64,000 bases of DNA from Bacillus massilioanorexius (GTDB lineage Bacteria; Bacillota; Bacilli; Bacillales; DSM-1321). Made by a program: the position numbers and the translations under genes. Position 1 is the first letter of the stretch; every line of letters begins with the position of its first letter. The stretch covers positions 1 to 64,000 of the forward strand of contig NZ_CABKRX010000031.1 of the NCBI RefSeq assembly GCF_902374955.1, written 5' to 3'. This document shows positions 27,046-35,944 of the stretch, in pieces. Below the pieces are notes generated by a model. The model was not told the DNA's origin. It saw nothing but the letters and a program-made list of their open reading frames with translations, and searched no databases.

Positions 27046-29400
27046 TTATTCTTTATCGACTTTTAATACTCGAATTGAATTGAGAACAGCGAGTACGGTA
27101 ACACCAACGTCAGCAAATACAGCTTCCCACATGGTTGCAATACCAAATGCTCCTAATAGTAGGAAGAATCCTTTTACTACAAAGGCAAAAATAATATTTT
27201 GCCATACAATTACTCTTGTACGTTTAGCAACATTTATAGCTGTTGCAATTCTTGAAGGCTCGTCATTCATAATAACGATATCAGCTGCTTCAATCGCTGC
27301 ATCGCTGCCTAAGCCTCCCATTGCCATTCCAATATCAGCTCTTGCTAAAACAGGCGTATCATTAATGCCATCTCCAACAAATACAATTTTTTCTTTGGCA
27401 TGTTTTTCTTGTTCAATTTTCTCAAATTGCTCCACTTTTTGATGTGGAAGTAACTCTGCATGAATATCATCTAACCCCAAAGTAGCTGCAACTTTGTCTC
27501 CAACAGATTTTGCATCTCCTGTAAGCATAATGGTTTTCTTTACACCAAGTTCTTTTAACATCGTAATTGCTTTTTTAGCATCTTCTTTAATTTCATCAGA
27601 AATAACGATACTTCCAATAAACATGTTATTTACTGCTACATATACAATTGTTCCAATTGAATCGACAGCGGTATAGGCAATATTCTTTTCTTTCATTAGT
27701 TTTTTGTTTCCTGCAAGAATCTCATCGTCCTTCCATTTAACAACAGTGCCATGCCCAGTAACTTCTTCATAATCGTTTATTTGATCTTTGTTTAATTCTG
27801 CTCCAAAAGCATTTCGGATAGAGACGGCAATCGGATGATTTGAATATGCTTCAGCATATGCCGCATATTCTATTACTTGTTCACGAGTATAGCCATCAAC
27901 TGCTTGAACATTTGTAACTTCGAATACACCTTTTGTTAGCGTTCCAGTCTTATCGAAAACTACGTATTTCACATCATTTAATGCTTCTAAATAGTTGCTT
28001 CCTTTAATTAAAATTCCTTTTCTGGATGCTGCTCCTATTCCTCCAAAAAATCCTAGTGGAATCGAAACAACTAAAGCACAAGGACAGGATATAACTAAGA
28101 ATACCAATGCTCGATAAATCCAATCAGAAAACAATTCCCCTGAAATGATTAACGGTGGAACAAACGCTAATAATGCTGCTGTTATAACGACGAATGGTGT
28201 ATAATATCTCGCAAATTTTGTAATGAAATTTTCTGTCGGAGCTTTGCGATTACTCGCATTTTGTACAAGTTCTAATATCTTTGAAACAGTAGATTCTTCA
28301 AAGCCTTTTTGAACTTGTAACGTAATAACTCCATTTTTATTAATAAAACCAGAGAGTACCTCGCTTCCCTCAGTCACTTCTCTTGGTACAGATTCTCCTG
28401 TTAATGCAGATGTATCCATCGATGATGTTCCCGTAATGATTATTCCATCTAGCGGTACTTTTTCACCTGGTTTAACAATAATCGTTTCACCTATTATTAC
28501 TTCTTCCGGAGATACTGTTTTATATTCGCCATCTCGAAAGACATTAGCATAATCAGGGCGAATGTCCATTAAATCAGCAATTGATTTTCTAGATTTGTTT
28601 ACAGCAACTTTTTGGAATAACTCTCCTATTTGATAGAAGAGCATAACCGAAACGCCTTCCGGAAACTCTCCTATTAAAAAGGCACCAATTGTTGCGATAG
28701 CCATTAAAAAGTTTTCATCAAATACTTTTCCTCTAATAATATTTTTAGCCGCTTTTAATAATACATCTCCACCAACGATTAGATATGCAATAAAAAATAA
28801 AGCAAACTCGATAGTGGTTGAAAAAGACGTTAAAGCAGCGATTAATGTTAAAACTCCACCAACAATTAATCGCATGACCGTCGGTTTAATGGCTTCAAAC
28901 TGCGTTCCTTCTGAACTTTTCTTTACAGAAGAATTCATTTTCACGACGGTAACATCCGGTTCAAGTCGGTTGACTATTTTTTTTATATGATTTTCAATTT
29001 CTAATGGCTTCATTTGTGAATCTAGATGAAAAGAAAGCTTTCTTGTAACAAAACTCAATTGCACATCTGAAACGCCTGATAAAGCCCTTACTTCTTCTTC
29101 AATTTTAGCCGCACAATTAGCACAATCTAATCCTTGTAATTCATATTCAATTTGTGCTCGTTTTTTTTCAATTATAACTACTTCAGGTTCTGTCTGTTTT
29201 ACAACCCGAACAGCCTCTTCCGAAACTGTAACCATTTTTTTTGCATCTGTTTCAATCATTAAAGTTTTAGTAGCAAAGTTTACAGAGCATTCATTAACAT
29301 CATCAATTTTTTTAACGCTTCTTTCAATTTTGGCTGCGCAATTAGCGCAATCTAATCCTTCAAGAATATATTCTTTCTTTTGTACAGTATTATTCATCAT
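27046..29400 (-). CDS. cadA: Zn/Cd/Pb-type P1B ATPase
   Basis: Heavy-metal efflux ATPase of 784 residues. Two N-terminal metal-binding domains each carry GLDCANCAAKIE. The membrane domain has the CPC motif in ISCPCALVVSIP, typical of soft-metal pumps; the phosphorylation site DKTGTLTKG, TGES loop (TGESVPRE) and GDGINDTP hinge motif are all present. The second helix-8 position and overall arrangement favour Zn2+/Cd2+/Pb2+ over copper. Start at ATG 29400 (GGGAGGG six bases upstream); the frame runs ten codons further without a ribosome binding site. No ArsR gene adjoins it. Confidence 0.92.
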   Translation of the reverse strand: MMNNTVQKKEYILEGLDCANCAAKIERSVKKIDDVNECSVNFATKTLMIETDAKKMVTVSEEAVRVVKQTEPEVVIIEKKRAQIEYELQGLDCANCAAKIEEEVRALSGVSDVQLSFVTRKLSFHLDSQMKPLEIENHIKKIVNRLEPDVTVVKMNSSVKKSSEGTQFEAIKPTVMRLIVGGVLTLIAALTSFSTTIEFALFFIAYLIVGGDVLLKAAKNIIRGKVFDENFLMAIATIGAFLIGEFPEGVSVMLFYQIGELFQKVAVNKSRKSIADLMDIRPDYANVFRDGEYKTVSPEEVIIGETIIVKPGEKVPLDGIIITGTSSMDTSALTGESVPREVTEGSEVLSGFINKNGVITLQVQKGFEESTVSKILELVQNASNRKAPTENFITKFARYYTPFVVITAALLAFVPPLIISGELFSDWIYRALVFLVISCPCALVVSIPLGFFGGIGAASRKGILIKGSNYLEALNDVKYVVFDKTGTLTKGVFEVTNVQAVDGYTREQVIEYAAYAEAYSNHPIAVSIRNAFGAELNKDQINDYEEVTGHGTVVKWKDDEILAGNKKLMKEKNIAYTAVDSIGTIVYVAVNNMFIGSIVISDEIKEDAKKAITMLKELGVKKTIMLTGDAKSVGDKVAATLGLDDIHAELLPHQKVEQFEKIEQEKHAKEKIVFVGDGINDTPVLARADIGMAMGGLGSDAAIEAADIVIMNDEPSRIATAINVAKRTRVIVWQNIIFAFVVKGFFLLLGAFGIATMWEAVFADVGVTVLAVLNSIRVLKVDKE

Positions 29401-29957
29401 GACTTTCCCTCCCTTACAAATAATCGCCATAATATTTATTTACAATGTTCTACATGTATCGTTATTTTACATAGTTTGTTTTCTCATTCTGTGCTGCCTA
29501 TGAACAAGTAGTGAATTTAAGCTGAGTTAAATTCTGTTTTAGGACCTTTCAATCCACTTGAATTTTTTACTCCTTTTATTCATTAAACTTATTTAAGAAC
29601 AACAATCTTTTAGAAAGCAGCCTTTATATATTTTGTTTTAGTTTTAGCATCTCCAATTTTCGAGCTTAATAACATTTGCTTATATGCTCATATGTTCATA
29701 TTTGCTATACTTTTATTGTATGCTCATGCGTATCATTATGCAATATGTTAACAGCATATAATAAAAAAGTTCACAATAATGTCTTATTGTGAAGGAAATT
29801 CCCTGAGTGTTGGGCAAATGATTAGAAGCCGTTTTTTCAATAGGTTAAGCATAAAGTGCACCAGAAACAAACTTTGTTTTACCTTTACTCTTCATAGCGA
29901 AATCGGATGGATTATTCTTTTCACTGGAATGGCAGTAGGATAGAATATTAAAGAAAC
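29401..29957. other. Intergenic region upstream of cadA
   Basis: Non-coding. Holds an imperfect palindrome ATATGCTCATATGTTCATAT (29681-29700 region), similar to ArsR/SmtB-type operators, and a TTCACAATAA / TTATTGTGAA inverted repeat near 29770-29795. A segment around 29815-29945 looks like decayed coding or repeat sequence; no frame is intact. Confidence 0.35.
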
Positions 29958-29994
29958 AAAAAAGGTGAAACGATTGGCTCATTTCACCTTTTTC
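29958..29994 (-). terminator. Terminator after the ferredoxin gene
   Basis: Inverted repeat AAAAAAGGTGAAA / TTTCACCTTTTTT(C) with U-rich tail on the minus strand. Confidence 0.75.
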
Positions 29995-30032
29995 GATTTC
30001 TTCACTTATTCCTGGAATAATACATTTTACAA

Positions 30033-30272
30033 TTATGATAATTGGAAATGTTTCTTTGCTTTTTCAAGGAAAGACTCATCTTCCTCAGCTAAATCATCTT
30101 CATGAAAAATGGCTTCTACTGGACAAGCAAACTCACATGCACCACAATCTATACATTCTACAGGATTAATAAAATATTGATCTGCTCCAAGTTCAATACA
30201 ATCTACAGAACAAACATCCATACAATCTGCTGCTTTTTCTGTCATGCATGGTGAAGTTATTACATAAGCCAT
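30033..30272 (-). CDS. Ferredoxin, seven/eight-iron (FdxA type)
   Basis: Acidic electron carrier of 79 residues. The N-terminal cluster region has C9, C17, C21 and C25-type cysteines in SPCMTEKAADCMDVCSVDC, a spacing seen in 7Fe ferredoxins; the second cluster motif is CIDCGACEFACPVEAI. The acidic C-terminal tail ends in EKAKKHFQLS. Start set at the ATG at 30272 after AGGGGGG; longer frames include non-homologous sequence. It is 61 bp downstream of the prolyl hydroxylase gene on the same strand. Confidence 0.9.
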   Translation of the reverse strand: MAYVITSPCMTEKAADCMDVCSVDCIELGADQYFINPVECIDCGACEFACPVEAIFHEDDLAEEDESFLEKAKKHFQLS

Positions 30273-30333
30273 CGAACATTCCCCCCTAAATGTTAATTTA
30301 GTCACTTTATAACTGTTAGTTTCTAAATCAACT

Positions 30334-31218
30334 CTATATATTAGTGGTAAGTTTTTCATTAGATAGTGACGAAGAATAAATATTTGTTTGACGAATCCAT
30401 TTGGTTGCCACCCATTTCTCGCCCTCTATTACAGGATTACTTTTATGTAACGAAAGGCGGTCTACTTTCCCTTGACTGTTCGTATAGTGAAAATATATCC
30501 CCGTCCCTTTCTTAGGTGCTATCGAAAGATTTACATAAGGAAAGGTTGTTTCTCCTCCATGCTGTACATCATTAAGATACATTAATAATGTTCCAATCCT
30601 CTGCCCACCTTTATTTGAATCTACTTTATTGGTTGGAAAAAAATCATAATGTGGTTTATATTCTTCCCCTACCTCATAATGAAGAACTTGAGTCCCTTCT
30701 CCGTTTTCGATTGGATAATTTGTTAGCTCAGCTATTCTTCTCTCAATTTTGCGTAATAAATCATTCTCTTCATTTACAAAATACATGCCTTTGCTCGTTC
30801 TACCTGCTGAAGCTTTTTCTTCACCCGTTTTTTGGTCAACTACAAGAGATGGTTTTAAACGAGGCTTAGCCAGTTGAATAAGCTGATCACATTCTTCGTA
30901 ACTCAATAAATTTTCTAACAATAAAACAAGTGGCTTATCCATTCTCATCCTCACTGTAATCTCACAATCAGTTGTATGAATGAGATAACCTTTCTCTCCA
31001 ATTGTAGGTATTTCAGCAGAAGCCGATTGTGTGACTATACCATTTTTAGACCAAAACTGCTGTTCAACTATCTCTAATACCGTCCTGTAAGTAGAGTTTG
31101 AATCAAATCCTTGTTGAACCATTGCTTCCGCAATTTTATTCGGCTTCATTCCTTTTTTTATCAGTTGAATGATTTGAGCTTTCACGCCTTCCGATATCAC
31201 TTGCCCTCTATTTTCCAT
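30334..31218 (-). CDS. 2-oxoglutarate/Fe(II) oxygenase, prolyl 4-hydroxylase family, with N-terminal extension
   Basis: Protein of 294 residues. The C-terminal two thirds is a prolyl 4-hydroxylase domain: iron ligands H190 and D192 (PHYDFF) and H258, 2-oxoglutarate-binding K268 (EGEKWVATKW), with GERIGTLL-like and GGETTFP motifs. Bacterial members hydroxylate prolyl residues of proteins such as collagen-like or elongation-factor substrates. The first 70 residues (VKAQIIQLIKKGMKPNKIAEAMV) look like a small helix-turn-helix and are absent from the shortest family members. Ribosome binding site AAGGGAAGG. Fe(II) enzyme next to a ferredoxin gene. Confidence 0.87.
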   Translation of the reverse strand: MENRGQVISEGVKAQIIQLIKKGMKPNKIAEAMVQQGFDSNSTYRTVLEIVEQQFWSKNGIVTQSASAEIPTIGEKGYLIHTTDCEITVRMRMDKPLVLLLENLLSYEECDQLIQLAKPRLKPSLVVDQKTGEEKASAGRTSKGMYFVNEENDLLRKIERRIAELTNYPIENGEGTQVLHYEVGEEYKPHYDFFPTNKVDSNKGGQRIGTLLMYLNDVQHGGETTFPYVNLSIAPKKGTGIYFHYTNSQGKVDRLSLHKSNPVIEGEKWVATKWIRQTNIYSSSLSNEKLTTNI

Positions 31219-31474
31219 TTGGAATCCTTCCCTTTATCAGCCTCGATTATTGTCTCATTTATTTCATACTATTCGTCTTATTTTACCATCACTATTTCAA
31301 CATGAAGATGTTACGCTTCCATCTGTAAAGTGATTTTTAAAAATCACCACCTCCTTCGTTTAGTTTACAATCAATTCTTTTTACTACAGAGACCAAATAG
31401 ACTAAATAATCAGAAATTTACAAAGCGATTAATGACTATTTCGTCTAAACTCATCTAGGTGTTTTTCTTTATAT
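31219..31474. other. Intergenic region, divergent promoters
   Basis: Promoter region of the oxygenase gene. Contains a perfect 18-bp palindrome GTGATTTTTAAAAATCAC at 31330-31347, which may be an operator. No coding frame. Confidence 0.45.
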
Positions 31475-31498
31475 TTATTATACTAAATAGTATAATAA
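31475..31498. promoter_or_regulatory. 24-bp palindromic operator upstream of the HTH regulator
   Basis: Perfect inverted repeat TTATTATACTA-AA-TAGTATAATAA, 122 bp before the regulator start. A near-identical core occurs at 33959-33996 in front of DUF1450/flavin reductase genes. The likely binder is the adjacent regulator (autoregulation), by inference. Confidence 0.6.
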
Positions 31499-31619
31499 TA
31501 TTTAATAACGATCTAGAAAGTAGTGCATCTAACCTTGCACTATTTTTTTATTATTTTGTAGGCTTCATCAATTACTCCTACACTAACTGACCCTTTTAAT
31601 ACGTCTATCTATAACGAAA

Positions 31620-32267
31620 GTGAAGTGTTTACTTATGGAACCATCATCAAATCGCTCAACGAAAGATCGCATTCTTAATTTAATTAAGAAAGAAACCACT
31701 ATGACTGTTAATGGCTTAGGTGAACGATTAGGAATTACTCATATGGCTGTTAGAAAACACTTAAACACTTTAGAAAAAGATCAATTAATAGATGTGCAGT
31801 TAGAAAAACAGCCAATGGGAAGACCCCTGCAAGTCTATTCCTTATCAGAAAAAGGAGAACGACTTTTCCCAAAAAACTATGAAGGAATTACTGTTGAATT
31901 TCTTCATGATATCAAAGATATATATGGAGAAGAATCTATTCAACAGCTATTTAAAAAAAGAGAAAAACGACTTACAGAAGAATACACTACACTGGTACAA
32001 AACAAATCGAACAATGATAAAATGCAAGAGATAATTAAAATTCAAAATGAAAAGGGCTATATGGCAGATATTTCAGTAATCGATGAGCGTACGTACGAGC
32101 TCACTGAATATAATTGTCCTATACTTGCTGTCGCTAATGAATTCAAAACGGCTTGTCAATGTGAAACACAAATGTTTAAAAATGTTTTAGACGCCGAGCA
32201 AGTAAAGAGAATAAGTTGCAAAACGGAAGGAAATAACCACTGTAAGTTTCTCATTCAATTCAGATAA
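31620..32267 (+). CDS. HTH transcriptional regulator with C-terminal cysteine motif (DeoR/SufR-like)
   Basis: Regulator of about 215 residues. The N-terminal winged helix-turn-helix reads MTVNGLGERLGITHMAVRKHLNTLEKDQLI. The C-terminal domain ends with cysteines CQC.., SCKTEGNNHCKF, as in SufR-like and related regulators that bind an Fe-S cluster or metal. Start is GTG 31620 or ATG 31635; neither has a strong ribosome binding site. It stands alone; the palindromes at 31475 and 33959 suggest control of itself and the flavin reductase/DUF1450 region, near sodA, so a redox or iron-sulfur role is plausible. Confidence 0.78.
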   Translation: MKCLLMEPSSNRSTKDRILNLIKKETTMTVNGLGERLGITHMAVRKHLNTLEKDQLIDVQLEKQPMGRPLQVYSLSEKGERLFPKNYEGITVEFLHDIKDIYGEESIQQLFKKREKRLTEEYTTLVQNKSNNDKMQEIIKIQNEKGYMADISVIDERTYELTEYNCPILAVANEFKTACQCETQMFKNVLDAEQVKRISCKTEGNNHCKFLIQFR

Positions 32268-32284
32268 CAAATCACTAAACATAT

Positions 32285-32322
32285 AAAACCGTTGTAAAGA
32301 TCAATCTCTACAACGGTTTTTT
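32285..32322 (+). terminator. Terminator after the HTH regulator
   Basis: Inverted repeat AAAACCGTTGTA / TACAACGGTTTT followed by Ts on the plus strand. Confidence 0.8.
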
Positions 32323-32386
32323 AGTGAATAAATTTTACATTCTTTTACGTGTTATATCCTGAATTTCCCCAAAGAGTTTTACTATT

Positions 32387-32998
32387 TTATTTCATTACAG
32401 AATAACGTCTATTTACTTCATCCCAATTAATCACATTGAAAAATGCATTAATATAGTCTGGACGTTTATTTTGATATTTTAAATAATATGCATGCTCCCA
32501 CACATCTAAACCAAGAATAGGTGTTTTTCCTTCCATTAATGGATTATCTTGATTCGCTGTACTTGTGACTGCTAATTTTCCATTATCAATTACAAGCCAT
32601 GCCCAGCCAGAACCAAATCGAGTTGTAGCTGCTTTAGCAAACTCTTCTTTAAATGTCTCATAGCTTCCGAATGCTTCATTTATCGCTTCTGCTACAGCAC
32701 CTGTTGGTTCTCCACCTCCATTTGGTGAAATAATCGTCCAGAACAAGCTATGGTTTGCATGTCCACCACCATTGTTTCGAACTGCTGTACGAATATTTTC
32801 CGGTACACTTTCAATTTTAGAAACTAACTCTTCAATACTGTGAGAAGAAAGCTCACTATGTCCTTCAATTGCTGCGTTCAAATTATTAACGTATGTTGCA
32901 TGATGACGATCATGGTGGATCATCATTGTTTGTTCATCAATATGTGGTTCTAAGGCGTTAAATGCGTAAGGTAATGCTGGTAATTCAAATGTTGACAT
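32387..32998 (-). CDS. sodA: Superoxide dismutase (Mn/Fe)
   Basis: Cytoplasmic superoxide dismutase of 203 residues. Metal ligands are seen in order: H in MMIHHDRHHATYV, H in NHSLFW, and D and H in DVWEHAYYLKY. The GGGHANHSLFW segment and the glycine-rich GSGWAWL are typical of Mn enzymes. Ribosome binding site AGGAGG. Confidence 0.96.
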   Translation of the reverse strand: MSTFELPALPYAFNALEPHIDEQTMMIHHDRHHATYVNNLNAAIEGHSELSSHSIEELVSKIESVPENIRTAVRNNGGGHANHSLFWTIISPNGGGEPTGAVAEAINEAFGSYETFKEEFAKAATTRFGSGWAWLVIDNGKLAVTSTANQDNPLMEGKTPILGLDVWEHAYYLKYQNKRPDYINAFFNVINWDEVNRRYSVMK

Positions 32999-33342
32999 AA
33001 AATTTCCTCCTAAGTTTACTATTATTTTATTTATGGCTTGTTTTCTATAAGATTGTTTGTTTTAACATAAATCCAGTGAATAAAATAAGCATAAAAGTCA
33101 TTTGAAACGGAAGCGGAAATCAACTAGCCTATATTCACTAACTGGGTCGTAGGTAATAAAAAATGCGAAAACAGCCTATTTTCATATTACATACTTTTTA
33201 AGTAATAAAGTATAAAAAATAACAACGGATTATGAAAAATGAATCCTGAACCTATTTCTTTACTTCATTCGTACATAGGTTCTTTGCCTAACCGTATGAC
33301 TAGTATTTCCTCACATCATACGATTAGACTATATTGATAGAT
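32999..33342. other. Intergenic region with hairpins, no gene
   Basis: Two hairpins follow the flavin reductase on the minus strand: GAACCTAT(TTC)..ATAGGTTC at about 33248-33283 and TAACCGTATGA / TCATACGATTA at about 33291-33327. They probably act as terminators. The rest is sodA leader. Confidence 0.5.
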
Positions 33343-33831
33343 TTATAAATAAAATTCCTTTGGAATAGCCCCAAATTTTCTTTTGTGATATAAAAGTGGA
33401 GATTTAGCTTGATGTTCCATGTTAATGACTTTTCCAATCAATATCATGTGATCTCCAGCGTCTATTGTTTGGAAAGTCTCACATTCTAACACACTTGAAA
33501 CATCCTGAAGAATCGGTAGATTTCTTTCAGATGTATTCCACTGGCAGTTTCCAAAACGGTCCACATCTTTACTTGCAAACAATGTGCAAATTTCGCCTTG
33601 ATCTTCTGCCAGAATATGTACGGCAAATTTTTCAGCTTGAACAAAAATATTATACGAAGACACCCTTTTGTCTATAGACCATAAAATGAGCATAGGATCT
33701 AAGGATACTGAAGCGAAAGAGTTAACAGTTAATCCTAGCGGTTTTCCTTTATCACTCATTGTTGTTACAACTGTTACACCTGTAGGATAATTTCCCATAA
33801 CTTCTTTAAATGTAGCAGCATCTGTATTCAT
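33343..33831 (-). CDS. Flavin reductase-like protein (HpaC/RutF family)
   Basis: FMN-binding reductase domain of 162 residues that supplies reduced flavin to a partner monooxygenase or acts alone. Visible: NYPTGVTVVTT near the N-terminus, the SFASVSLDPML flavin-contact segment, and AVHILAEDQGE, with DHMILIGKV near the C-terminus. No monooxygenase gene adjoins. Ribosome binding site AAAGGAG. A palindrome at 33959 precedes it. Confidence 0.85.
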   Translation of the reverse strand: MNTDAATFKEVMGNYPTGVTVVTTMSDKGKPLGLTVNSFASVSLDPMLILWSIDKRVSSYNIFVQAEKFAVHILAEDQGEICTLFASKDVDRFGNCQWNTSERNLPILQDVSSVLECETFQTIDAGDHMILIGKVINMEHQAKSPLLYHKRKFGAIPKEFYL

Positions 33832-33958
33832 ATCTTTCTTCTCCTTTCTAATTATGACGGAAGTTTCACTTTATAATTATTACAAATGAATAAGTGAATA
33901 TGTCATCATTCCATTTCTTCATAATAAACTAGCTGCCATACATCTTAAGATGATTTAC

Positions 33959-33996
33959 TTTATACTTATTATACTAAATGGTATAATAAGTATAAA
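33959..33996. promoter_or_regulatory. Palindromic operator between flavin reductase and DUF1450 genes
   Basis: Perfect inverted repeat with 16-bp arms (left arm TTTATACTTATTATAC) around TAAATG. The core TTATTATACTAAAT.. matches the operator at 31475-31498 almost base for base. It lies 128 bp from the minus gene and 88 bp from the plus gene. Confidence 0.62.
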
Positions 33997-34083
33997 TACA
34001 ATATAACAAAGTTATTTCCATTTTTCTAATAAAATGCTTTCTTTCATAAAAATGTTATCAAAAAGTGGACGCTAGGAGACAAT

Positions 34084-34323
34084 ATGGGGTTTATCATTAT
34101 CGAAATATGTGATTCAAATTTACTTTCTTCTATTGATCTAGAAAAGCTATTGGAACATTACTCTGAAGTTACTGTAATGCGTTATGAGTGCCTAAATATA
34201 TGTGGTTTATGTAAAATGCGCCCATACGCACTTGTTAATGGCCAACGAGTATTCGGAAAAACTAACGAAGAATGCCTATCAAATATTCATTTAAAAATAG
34301 AGGCGGAGTTAGCTCAGCTATAA
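34084..34323 (+). CDS. DUF1450 protein, YuzB-like
   Basis: Small protein of 79 residues. The family motif C..N.CG.C...P.A.VNG..V is complete (CLNICGLCKMRPYALVNGQRV). The paired cysteines suggest metal or thiol chemistry. Function unknown. Ribosome binding site AGGAG. Confidence 0.83.
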   Translation: MGFIIIEICDSNLLSSIDLEKLLEHYSEVTVMRYECLNICGLCKMRPYALVNGQRVFGKTNEECLSNIHLKIEAELAQL

Positions 34324-34638
34324 TGAGCCCTCCTTTATTTTCTTCTTAATGAAACAGCCAATCCCACATCATTTCTCTATTCAGACAATCATGAAGAAGA
34401 TACTCCTAACCATTCTTATTCTACACACATTTCCAAATAATTACAAAAACATATTTAAACACAATATAATCAACTATAGCTAATTGGTTGACATCAACTG
34501 AAACATTTACATAATTCTAACCAAAATTTAATGATTTTTTCATTTCTTTCTTCCTAATCCATGTTAGATTATATATAAGTAAGATCATTTTCATAACTTC
34601 TTTAGTTACACATATTATTTTATGGGAGTGGAGATAGG
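34324..34638. other. Intergenic region, no gene seen
   Basis: AT-rich; no open frame with a ribosome binding site and no convincing hairpin. Confidence 0.5.
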
Positions 34639-34998
34639 ATGAGCCAACCGAAAAAGGAAGCCATTTATACACTTGTTAAAAGTCCTTACGAAAATATCGT
34701 GAGATGCATAGTATGTACGCATGTTGTACTACGCAGCTTTCATTTAAGTAATTTTAAGCAGCTTCGTTTTTTTGATGATAATGGAGGTCACACATTATTA
34801 GGCAATATTGCTTCCATCATTGACCGTGGCTTTATTTTTAAAGACTTGTTAAACAATGAATTTGAGTTCAAGGAACTATCCCTTGCAGAATATCAAGAGT
34901 CCTTTTTACATGACGAAAATAATTTAGGAGAACTACCTCATACTATTACAAATACAGAAACGTTTTGGTCATGGTATCGAGAGCAAGTTGAGCATTAA
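34639..34998 (+). CDS. Hypothetical protein, 119 residues
   Basis: I do not recognise a family. The protein is soluble, with a Cys pair (CIVCTH, residues 23-28) in a beta-prone N-terminus and an acidic C-terminal half ending FWSWYREQVEH. A strong GGGAGTGGAG ribosome binding site and a perfect terminator after it support expression. Monocistronic. Confidence 0.68.
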   Translation: MSQPKKEAIYTLVKSPYENIVRCIVCTHVVLRSFHLSNFKQLRFFDDNGGHTLLGNIASIIDRGFIFKDLLNNEFEFKELSLAEYQESFLHDENNLGELPHTITNTETFWSWYREQVEH

Positions 34999-35008
34999 TA
35001 AAACAAAC

Positions 35009-35054
35009 AAAGGTTAACACAACAGAGAAAACCATCACCGTTGTGTTAACCTTT
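35009..35054. terminator. Bidirectional terminator
   Basis: Perfect 15-bp arms AAAGGTTAACACAAC / GTTGTGTTAACCTTT between convergent genes. Confidence 0.8.
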
Positions 35055-35083
35055 CTTTACATGCCATAAAACTTATGTTCATT

Positions 35084-35926
35084 CTAATATTGTCTATACG
35101 TATAAGGATCACTTGGTTCCTTAATGGATTTCCACTCTTCAACTTTTAAAACAGGAATGGTAGCTTTAAAAGGTTGGTAATACATGGTGGATATTTTTCC
35201 TTTTACATTAAGCCATACATCATCCGTGAAATGAACGTTTTCAGGAAATTCTACAAGCATACCAAAAGCTCCTGAATCAGCAATACAATGTATAATTCCA
35301 AAACGCAATATAAAGAACTGATTTACCTTCAAGGTATCCCCTTTAAAAGTAAATCCATCAAATGAAATCTCTTTATCCATGAACTCTCCGGGGAAATTAT
35401 AAATGATCTCCATTCCTTTTAAGAAATTTTCATTATTTAGTTCTACTTTGTTACTATGAGCAAATTGCTTCAATTCCTTCTCCATTAATTCATAATGGCC
35501 CTCTTTTCCATAATATACGCTTGTATCGGGCTTTAAATATTGCGTTTGAGCGTATGGATCAGAAGCTTCTAAAGATTCAATCGTTTGAAATGAAAATCCT
35601 TTTGATTTAACAATCGTTGAATCAAGCGTTGCAACTGGTAAAAAGAGCCCTGTAACGAGCGGAAAGATAAAAATTCCATAATGAAGAAATCGATAGAATA
35701 ATGGCTTTTGATTTACATTCATATGAGAATGGTCAGAACAGCATTGTACTTCGTCTTTATGCTTTGCAACGTTAAATATTTGTACGACTGCTAGAATTGC
35801 AAAAATAAAAATTGCGATATACGAAATATAAGAATATTTCATATTTATATATTTAGATAAATCTCCAGTTGCATGTAGACGATAGAAAAAAAACGTAAAA
35901 ATCATTAATATAAGCGCTCGAAACAT
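35084..35926 (-). CDS. ycgQ: TIGR03943 family membrane protein (YcgQ-like)
   Basis: Protein of 280 residues with two N-terminal membrane helices (about residues 5-15 and 33-53), a Cys/His segment DEVQCCSDHSH, a third helix near residue 90 and an extracellular C-terminal domain containing IPVLKVEEWKSI..P..PY. The family is always paired with a DUF318 permease, as here (19 bp downstream of it). The role is thought to be export or uptake of a metal or small ligand; unproven. Ribosome binding site GGAGGAGG. Confidence 0.8.
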   Translation of the reverse strand: MFRALILMIFTFFFYRLHATGDLSKYINMKYSYISYIAIFIFAILAVVQIFNVAKHKDEVQCCSDHSHMNVNQKPLFYRFLHYGIFIFPLVTGLFLPVATLDSTIVKSKGFSFQTIESLEASDPYAQTQYLKPDTSVYYGKEGHYELMEKELKQFAHSNKVELNNENFLKGMEIIYNFPGEFMDKEISFDGFTFKGDTLKVNQFFILRFGIIHCIADSGAFGMLVEFPENVHFTDDVWLNVKGKISTMYYQPFKATIPVLKVEEWKSIKEPSDPYTYRQY

Positions 35927-35944
35927 AAATTTCCTCCTCCTTTC

